Source of the DNA: Blasia pusilla
Taxonomy: Eukaryota > Marchantiophyta > Marchantiopsida > Blasiales
Length of the DNA stretch: 64,000 nucleotides
Reading direction: 5' to 3'
Assembly (NCBI GenBank): GCA_050084515.1
Contig: CM114275.1
Location: forward strand, 16,058,001-16,122,000
The position numbers were made by a program, and so were the translations under genes. Positions 42,801 to 54,068 of the stretch are shown here, one piece after another. Every line of letters begins with the position of its first letter. Position 1 is the stretch's first letter. The notes beneath the pieces are model-generated. The model was not told the origin of the DNA. It did not search any database and saw only the letters and a list, made by a program, of their open reading frames with translations.

Positions 42801-43138
42801 AAGCGAGAGAAAGTCGCCAAGGCTCAACTAAGATACGTAAAGCATGCTAACAAAAGTCGGCGCCATGTGAGTTTCCAAGTTGGGGAACAAGTGTGGTTGA
42901 GTGTTAAGAATCTCACTCTTCCGAAAGAATTGTTCATGCGAAATTGTCACCAAGTATCTTTGGACCGTATGTGATCAAGGCAAGGCCGTTTGAGGATGTG
43001 TACACGTTGAGCCGCCAAACGAGTTCAAGATTCACCCGACTTTCCATGTGTCATTATTGAAGAAGTATCTTCAAGACAATGTGCGTCGGAGCGAAGGAGG
43101 ATGTTGAGACCACAACCGGTCATCGAAATGAGGAACCG

Positions 43139-43313
43139 AGTTCGAGGTTGAGACTATTCTGCGTTCAGACGTAGGGCCACCAAGTACGAGTACTTGGTCA
43201 AGTGGAAAGGCTATCATGTGAAAGAGGCGACTTGGATTGCGGAGGCGGATCTAGAACATGCGCAAGAAGCATTGCGTGACTTCAGATGGATGCAAGAAAG
43301 GCACGTGCGTTAG
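43139..43313 (+). pseudogene. Chromodomain at the family C integrase end, copy 1
   Basis: FEVETIL, YEYLVKWKGYHVKEATWIAE, DLEHAQEALRDF. The aromatic residues of a classical chromodomain (Y, W, and W in TWIAE) are present. One base is missing near 43165. Such domains steer integration to particular chromatin. Confidence 0.85.
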
Positions 43314-44008
43314 TACATGGTGAAGCAATGGACATAACTTGTGACCGGAAAGCTTGGGCCGATAACCCGTTGTAACTAGAAAGGTTTAGTTGTTGCAATA
43401 AAGAAGACATGGATTTGGAGATTCGATGCTTGTATTGTAATTTTGAGTTTGGTTTGTGCAAGGCAATGAGTAGTTCTTCATATGCTTAGGATGTAAGTCA
43501 AGGAGACCAAACAATGAGTATTTGAGGTGAGAGCTTGTATTGAGATAAGGCATCTAGATCAGGACCAAGTGTTGAAGTACTAGCATTTGGGCTCGCCCTA
43601 ACGTCGGCGGGGCAGATGAGTATGTCTTGGGGTTTGTGGTGATCTCATTCATGTTTCATGACTGAACTTAGTGACGCGCCTAGGTGGAATACTGAGGTGA
43701 CCCAAAAGTAGTCTGAGTTGGCTAGGTAGACAAAGCGGTTGTTTACAAATAGTGAGTGAAGTGTTAGGTTGTAGACTTAGTGAGCTTATTTTGATAGTTA
43801 GATTAGTTTGGCGAGAACTAGTCTAGGCTCATCGAAAGCGAAGCTAATAAGTTTAAGTCTTTTGCAAGCGACAAACCTAAGACTTAAGCCAAAAGAGGAA
43901 TTGCGGGTTAGCTACGTAACGCGATTACGTGTTAAGGGTCGGCTTCCCGAACTTAACATCAATAAGGTTTGCGTTGATGAGGACATCAACCTTCTAAGGA
44001 GGGGTGAG
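43314..44008 (+). other. Family C 3' untranslated tail and polypurine tract
   Basis: About 0.7 kb without coding, conserved in the minus-strand copy (52889-53579; shared words GCTCGCCCTA and GGCGGGGCAGATGA). Polypurine tract AAGGAGGGGTGAG at about 43996-44008. Confidence 0.65.
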
Positions 44009-45019
44009 TGTCGCGACCCTCATAACCAAACAACACCAAATACGCGCCAAGCGAAACATCGAACTCAAAGGAACTCACGCCGCGAGGTTTGCGCTTTGAG
44101 AGGCGTTTGGTAGAGTCTCTTGGAAAAGTCTAAGAGCGAAAGGCGGAACAGAGTTGTGCGTTTCATGCGTTAGTGGTCGCGACCAGAAACCTAGACCAAA
44201 CGCGAGCCGAGACTTGAGATGAGTTGAGTCGTGGAGGTTGGTTGCCAAAGAGGTGAGAACCGATTTGGAACATGACTAGCGTTTGGGAGAATCTGACTGT
44301 GTTTAGGACCATAACGTTGAGCTCCGAGATGCGTTTGGGACAACTAAGGGCGCGTTGAAAGCTGATCTTGAGACGCTTCCAACGCACCAAAGATCTCAGA
44401 AAACGCATAAGTACAGGCTGAGATATTGGCCGAAAACGATTCAGAGAGCAATCGGGTTGAGGGCCAGTGGAGGGCCCAGGTGTCTTTCCTAAATGTAGGG
44501 GGCCCCGGAGATCCCCAAAAAGTACTAGTAAGGGGAGTACCTTCTCTGAGATGTCTCGGGAAACGAAACCCCACTTTGGGCGCCAAACGGCGTTTGAGGC
44601 ACGCAGGATGAAACGGGAGTTTGGCGCGAAACCCGAAACCCAAACCTGATCAAGGAGTGGACTTTATGCGCCACACTTGGATTCCAACCGAATTCACGTG
44701 CGAGTCTTGGTGAGGAACTCATTGGATGTTCATCGGACAGTTGGAACCGCTAGCGCGAAACGCCGTTTGAGTTCTGAACCGACGAAAAGTCATGTCCCAA
44801 GTCTTTCGAGACTTGCCCGTGTTGGAAACCGCGAAACTAGGAAGGTTGAGCTTGAAAGAGAGTCGAGCGAGAACTCGGAAAGTAATCCCGCTGATTGATC
44901 CAAGACCCGACTAACCGAAGTGCGTGTTTGGATGCAGATCAGCGTTGAGAGCGTGACCTACTGAACGCACGCTTCCGCAACAAACAAGATTAACGTTCAA
45001 GGAGAGTAGGCGCACGACA
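44009..45019 (+). repeat. 3' LTR of family C copy 1
   Basis: TGTCGCGACC...CGCACGACA, about 1,011 bases, followed by target duplication CGGGT. Confidence 0.92.
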
Positions 45020-45280
45020 CGGGTTGTGTGGATGCTGAGAGCATCATTCATGTATGTGGTTTAGGGGACATAGACATGTGTGGGATGTCCGAAGTTGAGG
45101 GTAGGTTGTTGATGAGATGATAGCCTGGTCGATTTGCCGCACCACGCCGCGTGTTGCCGCACGTTACACGTCTCGGGGAGGGAGAGTGTAGATCGAGTGC
45201 CGCATGTTTGGGATGAGTGATTGAAGGATTACTCATGAGGCTGAGAGTGATCGGATGAGAGGGGCACGAGGGTCATCACG

Positions 45281-46549
45281 ATGTCCGTTCGGGACTTTGA
45301 GAGGCGAGGTGGTGAACCCGAGAGTAGCTCTAGAGGTTTTACGCGGAGTGGCGCGAGGTTCCGAGGGTCTCCACGTGAGGGACCACATCGACCTCCTTCT
45401 GTGTCATTGTGAGACGAGGGGGAGGGTGTAGAGGAGTTTGTGAGCACATCGCCACACATTGTGAGTGGTCCTACCAGTTGGGCGTACGAGATGGACGACC
45501 GAGGTAGAGGACCGCGTATGTTTTCAGGTGCAGTAGGCACGATTGAGTTGCACGATTTCATAGCAGAGGTTTAGGAGTTGGTACGACTCCCAACGGGCCA
45601 AAAACTCTACAGAGTTCAACCCGTTTACAGCATGGAACGGTATGTTCTAGCATTTAGAGGGGGCGCCCATGGACTATTACTGTGAGTTCTCTCACAGATA
45701 TGCATGTGAGTTCAAGGTGTGGAGGCTCTACTATGACCCACATTATGTGTAATGGACGGAGCCGTTCCCGGATGAGGAGGAGGAGTCAGGAGAGGCTACT
45801 TCCTCTTCCACTAGTGACATTTTAGGAGGGATCACTCGCACTTGAGTAGTTGTAATGTCTAGTCGGGTTCGTCCCAGTTCCAACCATGTGGTTGAGTTCT
45901 TTGCTGAGTTGAGGGCGAGTTACCAGGGGGTATGGACGGAGAAGTTGCGGAGCATCCACGACTTCTAGAGGCGCCCATGTGAGAGTTTGTGTGAGGCTTA
46001 CACTTGCTTGCGCTGATTGATCAACGTCACTAAGGGGGTGACAGAGGCTCAGGCCCTCCAATCATGGTACAAGATGCTGGACCAGACCCTACGGACACGA
46101 GAGCGCGAGGGGTGCTTCTTATGAACACCTCCCCTACGTTGAGAGATGTTTTTAGGACTGCCGAGAACATTGAGCGCAACATGGCGGAGGAGAGGGTAGC
46201 CACCATGGGTTCTGGGCAAGAGCAGTCACGATTGGCTGCACCATCTGTGCAGCAACGCGGACTTCGAGATAGGTTGATTGTGGCACCACGAGCTCAGGGA
46301 GGATACCGGGAGGCCGTGCAGCAGAGACTTGCGCCTTCATATACGGCTCAGCAGCAGCGGCCTACTATTACTTTTTGGTCATGTGATGGAGCCCATCATC
46401 AACGCGATTGCACTCGTCAGGGTCATGGACGTGTGCCTCAGCATGAAGCAGGAGATGGTGCTGCACCAGGAGGTTATCAGTGTGACTATTGTTAGAGGTA
46501 TGGTCATACACGCGCCATGTGTAAAAGGCGAGAGAGGGTACCAGAGCAA
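45281..46549 (+). pseudogene. Family M gag, copy 2
   Basis: Start ATG at 45281 (MSVRDFERRGGEPESSSRG...); the same frame leads to EGVEEFVSTSPHIVSGPT. It is the only copy with ATG here. TGA near 45411 replaces TCA/TCA-like codons of the other copies. Knuckle 1 (about 46370-46412) reads FWSCDGAHHQRDC with its first Cys lost; knuckle 2 (about 46481-46520) is CDYC-stop-RYGHTRAMC, CAG to TAG. Frame changes occur around 45570 and 46045. Confidence 0.78.
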
Positions 46550-46704
46550 GTAGCCGGTCCGGATGGTATAGAGATTGTGCATCAGCTAGTCCCGTTGCGG
46601 AACGAGGAGCTGGAGTTGCCCGACACGGTGGTGGAGTTGCCCGTGGAGGAGGTAGAGTACCACCACCTAGATGTGTCGAGGGAGATGCCTGACGTGAGGC
46701 TCAG

Positions 46705-47808
46705 ATGGCTGCTCAGATACAGCAGCTACAGGAGCATATTGCCGCTATGACATTGAGGTTACCCGATGCCGGATCTGTGGCATCGACATCATGTGGAGCA
46801 ACCAGAGATATGGAGGATCCTAGTTGGATGTGCGAGGTTGCCCAGATGGAGGCCACCGTGGTTGTGACGCGTGGAGCATCCGCAGAGTTAGATCCACAAC
46901 GAGGGGAAGCCAAAAGACAAACTAGGCTTCCTCGGTCTTTCACATTGTCCGAAGCGATAAGGACCCCATCGATGGATCCTCATCAAAGTTCTTGGAGAGT
47001 TGGTGATGTTGTTGGTATGCAGGCACGGAGGGCGACGGGAGAAGTGAGTAGGATGACTTCTATTGTTGATGCTCAGGAGGGGCATGTGTCGAGCACGTTG
47101 TTAGGGGCGGCCACCGTTGTGTACCGCACTCCTTTATTTTCTGCTTCCGATGTTATGACGTTGGGGAGTATGCCCGCCGAGGCTTTTTGGCTGGCTACTT
47201 CACTATATGAGCGCAGAGTTGGAGTTCCTGCATCACGTTCAGAGGTGATTGCATAAGAGGTGATGGACCTGCCCTTGGAGCGGATGCTCGGGCCATCCAC
47301 GTCAGATTCATGCCAGGTTGCTGTTGTTAGGATGGCGGAGATGCCCGCTAGACCCATGATAGAGTGTGCCATGGCTTCTCGTGGTGTTGTATTTCTGGAT
47401 AACCGAGGAGAGGTCTTCCAATTGGTGAGCCCCGGAGGTAGAGCTTTTAGTCCGCACCGCGTCTTGTTGGATTCAGGAGCGCAACAGCTAATGTTGGGGA
47501 AAGCGTCATTCAGAGGATTGGGTTTGACGAGAGCCGATGTGGAGCGTTGTCCATTCCGGATACATACATCCTTGGGTGGAGCAAGTACCACACAGTATAT
47601 CACCCAACATGAGGTCGTGGTGAGGATTCGCCCAGGACATCCTACATATGAGTCTGTGGTGCGAGCCAAGGTAGAGTCCTACGACGTCTTGGTTGGTGGA
47701 GCAGTATTATACCCGATGGGGTTTTCCTTGGATTATTGGGAGGAGTCAATGTCCTACAGACCAGGATGGCAGTCAGGTGATGGGCGCCTTAGCTCATTAC
47801 CCGTTTGA
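46705..47808 (+). pseudogene. Family M linker and retropepsin, copy 2
   Basis: One frame with a single stop (47254). The linker includes AQIQQLQEHIAAMTLRL, possibly a short coiled coil. The protease has LLDSGAQQLMLG with Asp at 47470-47472, then LGGASTTQYI and YDVLVGGAVLYPMGFSLDYW. It is the best preserved protease of the three copies. Confidence 0.8.
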
Positions 47809-47844
47809 TTCATAGGTGCACTGATCGAGCGACGGCCAAGAGAG

Positions 47845-49121
47845 GTGGCGACCTTAGCAGCATTTAGCAGTGCCATCACTTGGCCTAGTGATTTGATTGA
47901 GGGATATGTCCATGCAGAGGATACTCCCGTTCCTAACATTTCTATGGAGAGGAGTGTTATGGTATGTGCATCATTGGGTGGAGGAGAGGTGCCGTTGTGG
48001 GGCCTGACTGAGGAGCTTCGACGATTGGCAGATGAGCACGTGCACACCGCGTGGAGCAAGGCGTTTGCACCGGAGCGTGATGGGTCTGAGGATCCCGACG
48101 TAGCAAGGAGTGCTATGATGATACCTTTAGATACCACACCCATTGTGTGGTGTATCTCGGAGGAGGGTATTCGAGTGTTAGATCTCTTTGGAGGGATTAG
48201 CACTGGGTTAGCTGATGTTTTGCTGGCAAGAGTGCAAGTGCAGAATTACCTGTATGTGGAGAGTGATGATGTTGCGAAGCGTGTCTCACTACTGCATGTG
48301 GCGCAATTACGCTCACATTTTCCGGACTTAATATCTACGTCTGCGGTACAGGCATACCAAAGTTTCCTACCGAGGGATATTTCGTTGCTGGGGGCGCAGG
48401 ACTTAGAGCGGGTAGGGACCATTGATTTGGTCATTTCCGGTTAGCCATGATAGGGCCAATCGAGTGCTGGACGAGGCAGCGGTTTGGCTAATACTCGATC
48501 CAGGTTGGTTTGGGAGATGTTGAGGGTCCTACGGCAGTTGCAGGAGCTTCAGTCTCGTTCTCTAGCCTTCATTCTGGAGAATGTGCCCATCTTAGGAGAC
48601 TCGAGGTCACGGGTGGTGACGAGTGCTCATCAGGTGTGTGTCGGGATCGGCCATGCAGTGTTCTTGGATGCGGTGAGTGTAGGTTCTAGAGCCCATTGCC
48701 CGCGTCTATGGTGGACCAACTTGGTGTCCCATGGGGTGTTACAGAGGGCATATGCGAGAGTGGAGCGCCCCTCCCATTTGTTAGTGGATTCCATTTTGGA
48801 TCTTGGTCGTCGATCACAAGCAGTGAGGCATGATGATTGACCACCGTTGACTGTGGTCAATAGGTAGGTAGGCCACGGGCAGCCTTGCCCGTGTTTGTGA
48901 GTTTTTCCGCTTCCTATGCATACAAGGAGGCCAATCCTGGTTTGGTTTGGGATGACCAGGTTCAGCAGGTGGTGGACCCCAACGCCGACGAGAGAGAGCG
49001 AGCGATGGGATTTCCCACAAGAGTGACGGGAGTACTGTCAGTGTTAGAGGCATCACAATGCCATGTCTTGGATTAGGCGATGGACCTGAACTGTTTGACA
49101 TGGATCCTCAGCTTGGGAGTG
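47845..49121 (+). pseudogene. C5 cytosine DNA methyltransferase domain of family M, copy 2
   Basis: It continues the protease frame. The linker holds TPIVWCISEEGI before motif I RVLDLFGGISTGL (GTG at 48175). Motif IV is wrecked: ISG-stop-P-stop-stop-GQS at 48439-48459, where copy 1 has WPCQGQS; the catalytic Cys codon TGT reads TGA (48448-48450). Then SRLVWEMLRVLRQL, FILENVPILG, SRAHCPRLWWTNL, and after a one-base indel near 48860 ERERAMGFPTRVTG and ASQCHVLD-stop-AMDLNCLTWIL. A CGA-to-TGA stop lies at about 48838. It matches copy 1 over its whole length. Confidence 0.88.
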
Positions 49122-49935
49122 GTTGAGCAGTGCCATATGAGATTGCGACAGATCACAGCCGTTGCGTTGGTGAGCTCCATGCCTACCGAGACAGTGGAGG
49201 CAGTGGCTGGGGGCGAGACCCGAAGAGATCTACACACCAAGGGAGATTGGGAAAGACACCCTTGGACTTCTTGGGATTTTTTGCATGTACGCCAAGAGAT
49301 GATAGCCACAACATCGAGCGTGGTTCCGAGCACTACATGTGGAGGAGATCAGAGTTTGCAATTGGCAACAGGAGAGCGGCGCCAGATACATCAGTTCCTC
49401 AGGAGTTATAGGAGTTGCTTTGCGTTTAGCATGGAGGATTCTGGTACGCTGAAGGGACGGGAGATCCGCATTGAGTTGTCGAGTGATACATTGATCTTCC
49501 GACGACCCTACAAGTATAGTGATATGGAGAGGGCTCTAATTTAGAGTAGGAGCCAAGACTTGGTCGGAGCAGGACTAGTGGAGATGTCGCATGGGGAGTA
49601 TGCATCTGCCACTATCATGGCTGCCAAGAAGGATGTGCATAGCAGTTGGACGGATAGGCGGATATGTGGGGATTACCGACTTATCAATCGGCAGACAAAA
49701 TCTGATAGGTATGCCATGCCGACCCCTAAGCCGATCTTTAATGTGATTGGTCACTCAAAGGTCTTCAATTCATTGGATTTGTGCGCTGAATATCATCAGT
49801 TGCTTGTCAAATTAGAGGACAGGCAAAAGACGGCATTTTGGAGCATCGATCCTCATGGGAAGGATTATTTGTACCATTTGGGTTAAAGAACGGCCCGGCT
49901 GAGTTTCAGAGGGTCATGGATAGGATCTTGGCTGG
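49122..49935 (+). pseudogene. Family M reverse transcriptase, copy 2 (3' part deleted)
   Basis: In frame with the methyltransferase end: the linker (49122-49390), then FLRSYRSCFAFSMEDSGTLKG and IRIELSSD, the gypsy RT lead-in missing from copy 1, then SRSQDLVGAGLVEMSHG, ICGDYRLINRQ, FNSLDLCAEYHQL and KTAFWS. A deletion of some 640 bases relative to copy 1 joins MDRILAGQ to the middle of RNase H, removing YIDD. Confidence 0.83.
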
Positions 49936-50548
49936 ACAACTCGTATGAGGATGAGTGTTTGGCTGCAATGTGGGCTGTCGCGCATTTCAGGTGTTACTTA
50001 TTCAAAAATCCCTTTACCATCATCACTGATCATCAACCACTGAAGTGGTTGATGGAGTCCGACAAGCTTATAGGGAAGCTTGCAAGATGGGCTCTATTGT
50101 TGCAGGAGTATGATTTTCACGTGGTACATAGACTTGGGACACTCAACCAGGATGGACATGGGTTGAGTAGTAACCCATACCCGAGTCAGAGAGATGCAAC
50201 TGGAGCTCGACGATATGGAGAGAGTGATGAGGAGTCATTGCCAGGATGGCACAGGTCAGCCTATTTAGGCATGTTGGCTATGGAGAGCCAGAGTGTGGAG
50301 ACTTCGATGGCGATGTCTAGTGGAGAGTCCTTGGATCCCGAGACCAATGAGTAGACGACATGTGGCTGAGATATTCATGATGATGGAGTAGTCTTGGAGT
50401 ACCTTCGTGCTGGCAGCATTGCGAGCACCGTGGGTGCTAGAGAGCAAGATCGGATCCTACACCGGGCCAGACGGTTCCGTTGAGAGGGGACACATGTTTT
50501 GAGGGTTTGGGAGGATGGTAGAGTACGCATAGTGCCGCATCCTTTGTA
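49936..50548 (+). pseudogene. Family M RNase H remnant and linker, copy 2
   Basis: Only the C-terminal RNase H is left: AAMWAVAHFRCYLFKNPF, ITDHQPLKWLMESDKL, QEYDFHVVHRL. Then the Ser/Glu-rich linker as in copy 1 (YLGMLAMESQSVET) and the lead-in to integrase. Confidence 0.78.
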
Positions 50549-51812
50549 GAGAGCATGACTAGTACAGCATGCCCACGAGGAGTTGGGTCACTTTGGGGTG
50601 AAGCGGACGTACAACTTGCTCCAGATTCAGTATTGGTGGCGAGGCATGCACACTGACATTCAGTTGTTTGTTGCCAGGTGCATGGTGTGTGATCGGGTCC
50701 GAGCATCGTTCAAGGCTCCGACTCCACAGTTGCATCCATTACCAATCATGGGCTTAGGGTATAGATGGAGTTTGGATTTTGCAAGACCTTTTCCTTTGAC
50801 GGAGCGTCACAGTCGTTATGTATTGGTGATGGTCGAGCATTTCTCGAAGTGGATCGAGTTGGTTGCATTTCCTGACAAAGCGAGTGAGGGAGTAGCTTAT
50901 GCCTTCCTTGATAGAGTGTTGAGTTATTATGGCACACCGGTTGAGGTGTTGACAGACTAGGGTACCGAGTTTCGCGGTGAGTTCCGGGCCTTGTGTGATC
51001 AAGCGCTGCTCGACCACCTCACGACTTCGCGAGATCATCCCGAGGTGGATGGATTAGCGGAGAGAGTTCTGCAGACGATGAAGAGGGGTTTATGCAAGTA
51101 TGGCTTGCAGAGAGGTCACCTAGGAGATTGGGACCTCCAGTTGCCATGGTTGGCGATGGGATACAGATTCAATAGGTAGGCATCCTTAGCGTCTTTTTCA
51201 CCGTACTTGCTACTTTATGGCCGAGAGCCACATTTACCCGTGGCCATTCGTCAAGATGTTGGTGAGGTGTTGGACCTTGATGACCCAGATGTATGGATGC
51301 GAGCATGTTCTCAGAGGGCTGAGTTGTTTTTGAGAGTGATGCCTATGGCGTTCGAGAACTTGGGGATTGCGCAGCATCGGGATACGTTGAGATATGCAAC
51401 TATTCAGGGTGGTGGTTATCGACCAACTATCCGGAGGTTTCATCAGGGAGATTATGTTTATTTGCAGCAAACGACACCGACGACATTGGATGTGACTGCA
51501 GGGCGCACTATCCTGAGAGTGCGTGATGTTTCGCCATCCGGTATTTTCTTGCTAGAGGGACGCGATGGTATGGTATGGAACGACCATGTGCGTAATTGTG
51601 TGCCATGTCACCTTCTTTACATTGATGGTATAGTAGATCCGAGCGCAATAGTAGTTCTTGCAGGCTTGCGTTGTATGTTGTGTGGTTCTGCTCGTGGTGC
51701 GGCCACGATACTAGTCTGTAATGGATGTTCGAGAGGTAGGCATATGGCATGTTTGACGCCACCTCTCAATAGGGTTCCTCGGGGACGATGGATGTGTCCC
51801 AGACGTACATAG
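50549..51812 (+). pseudogene. Family M integrase fused to a PHD finger, copy 2
   Basis: One frame from 50583 to 51812 with stops only at about 50958, 51177 and nearby. HEELGHFGVKRTYNLL...CMVCDRVRASF (HHCC), SLDFARP, LTD-stop-GTEFRG (CAG to TAG), DGLAERVLQTMK. The C-terminal part (51207-51662) includes YRPTIRRFHQGDYVYLQQ. The PHD finger (51663-51809) follows directly. Same fusion as copy 1. Confidence 0.86.
51663..51809 (+). other. PHD finger at the integrase C-terminus, copy 2
   Basis: CMLC, VCNGC, GRHMAC, RGRWMCPR, then Arg where the final Cys should be. The Trp before His seen in copy 1 is Arg here. All other zinc ligands are kept. Confidence 0.83.
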
Positions 51813-51890
51813 AGGAGTTACTAGATAGGTTTCGATTCCGACTTTTTCTGTGATATGGATGATAGGAAGGCGACTACTGAAGGGGCCACA

Positions 51891-52888
51891 TGTCGCGCCC
51901 CTACTCTCCTTGAACGTCAATCTTTAGTGTTGCGGAAGCGTGCGTTCAGTAGGTCACGAACTCATCGCCGATCTGCACCCAAACACGCACTCTCGTTAGT
52001 CGGGTTTGGCCAACCGGCGTTCCAACCCACCGAGTCCTCAACTCGGCGTCTCATCAAGCTCAACCTTCCTTAGTTCCTAGCTCCCAACACATGGCAAGTC
52101 CTTCAAGACTTGGAACAGACTTTCTGGTTAGTCCAAGGATCTGAAACGGCACTTGTGCGCCTAGCGATCCCAAGCATTCAACGGTCCTCGGTGAGTTCAA
52201 CCGAGACCCAAGTAATTGAGTCATGGGGTGGAATCCAAGAGGGATGTCTAAAATCGCCTCGCTGGACTTGGTGCAGTTTTCCAACCCAACGCCCAAACTC
52301 GCGTTCCGTTCCATGCCCTTGAGCGCCTCGCTGGCGCCCAAAGTGGGGTTTGGGTTCCAAGCACTCTCGGAGACCTTCCCCCTTACTATTACTTCTGGGA
52401 TTCTCCAATAACCCCTCCCCTTTGGGAAAAGAGGTTCGGGCCCTTCATTGTGGCCCTCAACCCGACTCCACTTACAGTCATTTTCGGGTGGTATCTCGGC
52501 CGCTGCTTATGCGTTTGCAGCGATCTTTGGTGCGTTTGGACCGGCTCTCCATAAGATTTCCAACGCATCCTTATTTGCTCCGAACGCATCTTGGTGCTAA
52601 AAGTTATGGCCATAAATACAGTCGGAAACTCTCAAACACAAGTGGCGTTCCAAATCCGGATCTTTCCTTTGGCAACCCACTTCTTAGACTCGACTTCTTT
52701 CAAGTCTCATTCCGCGTTTGGTCCAGGTTTCTAAGTCGCGACCATCACATCTGAAACGCGACTTCTCGCTCGCGTCTCGTCTCTTGTCTCCTCTTTGAGA
52801 CAACTCCAACGCGCAAACCATCTTAACATGAGCCCGCTAATGTTCCGATGTTCCGTTTGGCACTTGTTTGGTCATGAGGGTCGCGACA
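51891..52888 (-). repeat. 3' LTR of family C copy 2
   Basis: 998 bases, TGTCGCGCCCC...GGTCGCGACA on the plus strand. Confidence 0.93.
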
Positions 52889-53579
52889 CTCACCCCTCTT
52901 TTAGAGGTTGATGCCCTCATCAACGCAAACTTTTATTATGTCAAGTCTCCAAGGCAGCCTACCCCTTGACATTGAATTGCGTTCTGGTGGCTAACCCGCA
53001 ATTCCTCTTAGTCTCTAGTTGTCGCTTTGCCCCACTTAGAATTATTAGCCTCTCATCTTCGATAAGCCTGGACTAGTTCCAAGGAACTAACCTATCAAAT
53101 AAGCTAACTAAGTGTGCAACCTTAGACTCTTTCGACTCATTACTGTAAACATCACACATGTTTACCTGGTCCACAAATCGTACTACTATTGGGTTGCTCT
53201 CGTATTCAACTTAGGCGCGTCACTAAGTTTACTTATGTGGCCACAAGTAAGATCACCCCAAGCCCCAAGACAGACTTCATCTGCCCCGCCGACGCTAGGG
53301 CGAGCCCGAGTGTAATCCAACACAAGGTCCTGTTCTAGGTGCTTATCTACATACGAGCTCTCACCTCAAATACTCCTTGTCTGTCCTCTTGTCATACATT
53401 CTAAGTCTATGATGAACGACTCATAGCCATGCACTACCACATACAAATTGCAATCAACACTCGTATCGAATCTCCAAATCCATACACTCCTTTATTGCAA
53501 CACTAGCATATTCTAGTTACAACGGCCTTCGGCCCAAGATTCCACTGATTACAAGTCATGTCTCTAGCTTCTCCTCGTA
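52889..53579 (-). other. Family C copy 2 untranslated tail
   Basis: Non-coding, matching 43314-44008. The polypurine tract abuts the LTR (plus-strand CTCACCCCTCTTTTAGAGG at 52888-52907). Confidence 0.65.
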
Positions 53580-54068
53580 CTAACGTATGTGCTTCGCTTG
53601 TGTTCGCTTGAAGTCACGCAACAACTCTTGCGCGTGTTCCAAATCCGCCTCCGCAATCCAAGTCGCCTCCTTCACATGGTAGCCCTTCCATTTTACCAAG
53701 TATTCATACTTGTTGGCCCGACGCCTCGAACGTAAGATGGTCTCCACCTCAAACTCCGGCTCTTCATTTACGATGACCGGGTGCGGTCTCACCACCTATC
53801 TCCGCTCGAAACGTCCATTATCTTGAAGATATTTCTTCAACAATGACACATGAAAGGTCGGGTGAATCTTGAACTCGTCCGGCAGCCTCAATGTATACAC
53901 ATCCTCAAACGGGTTTGCCACAATCACATACGGTCCAGCATACTTGGCAGACAGCTTCGCAGACAACTCTTTAGGAAGAGTGAGATTCTTTACACTCAAC
54001 CAAACTTGTTCTCCAACTTGGAATCGTACTTGGCGCCGACTCTTGTCAAGATGCTTAACGTACCTCAT
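53580..54068 (-). pseudogene. Family C post-integrase region and chromodomain, copy 2
   Basis: 53796-54068 codes for VRFQVGEQVWLSVKNLTLPKE and AGPYVIVANPFEDVYTLRLP, HPTFHVSLLKKY, the usual integrase C-terminal block; 53580-53795 is the chromodomain: EFEVETILRSRRRANKYEYL, VKWKGYHVKEATWIAEADLE. The two open frames are in the same phase with one stop (TAG) between. This is the best preserved copy of the chromodomain. Confidence 0.88.

Larger units (their letters stand above)
37650..45019 (+). mobile_element. Family C chromovirus, full length, inserted in family M copy 2
   Basis: LTRs 37650-38669 and 44009-45019, both TGTCGCGACC...; perfect 5-base target duplication CGGGT (37645-37649, 45020-45024). 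PBS TGGTATCAGAGC at 38672-38683, polypurine tract AAGGAGGGGTGAG before the 3' LTR. Domain order gag - protease - RT - RNase H - integrase - chromodomain. Coding is interrupted by many one-base indels. A 0.7 kb non-coding tail (43314-44008) precedes the 3' LTR. Confidence 0.93.
45025..51890 (+). mobile_element. Family M copy 2, main body (gag to PHD)
   Basis: Resumes at the CGGGT duplication and runs to the second chromovirus at 51891; the last part continues at 59253. Domain order is the same as copy 1. Frames are better kept than in copy 1: 46705 to 48840 is one frame with only point stops, 48885 to 49886 one frame, and 50583 to 51812 one frame. It has no 75-base duplication and no inverted repeat, but part of RT and RNase H is deleted near 49930. 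Confidence 0.88.

Noticed and set aside
44525-44722. Small frames shared among family C LTRs (also 37989-38365, 52389-52754, 58709-59113)
   Set aside because: Several overlapping frames in both strands of LTR sequence; shared only because the LTRs are copies.
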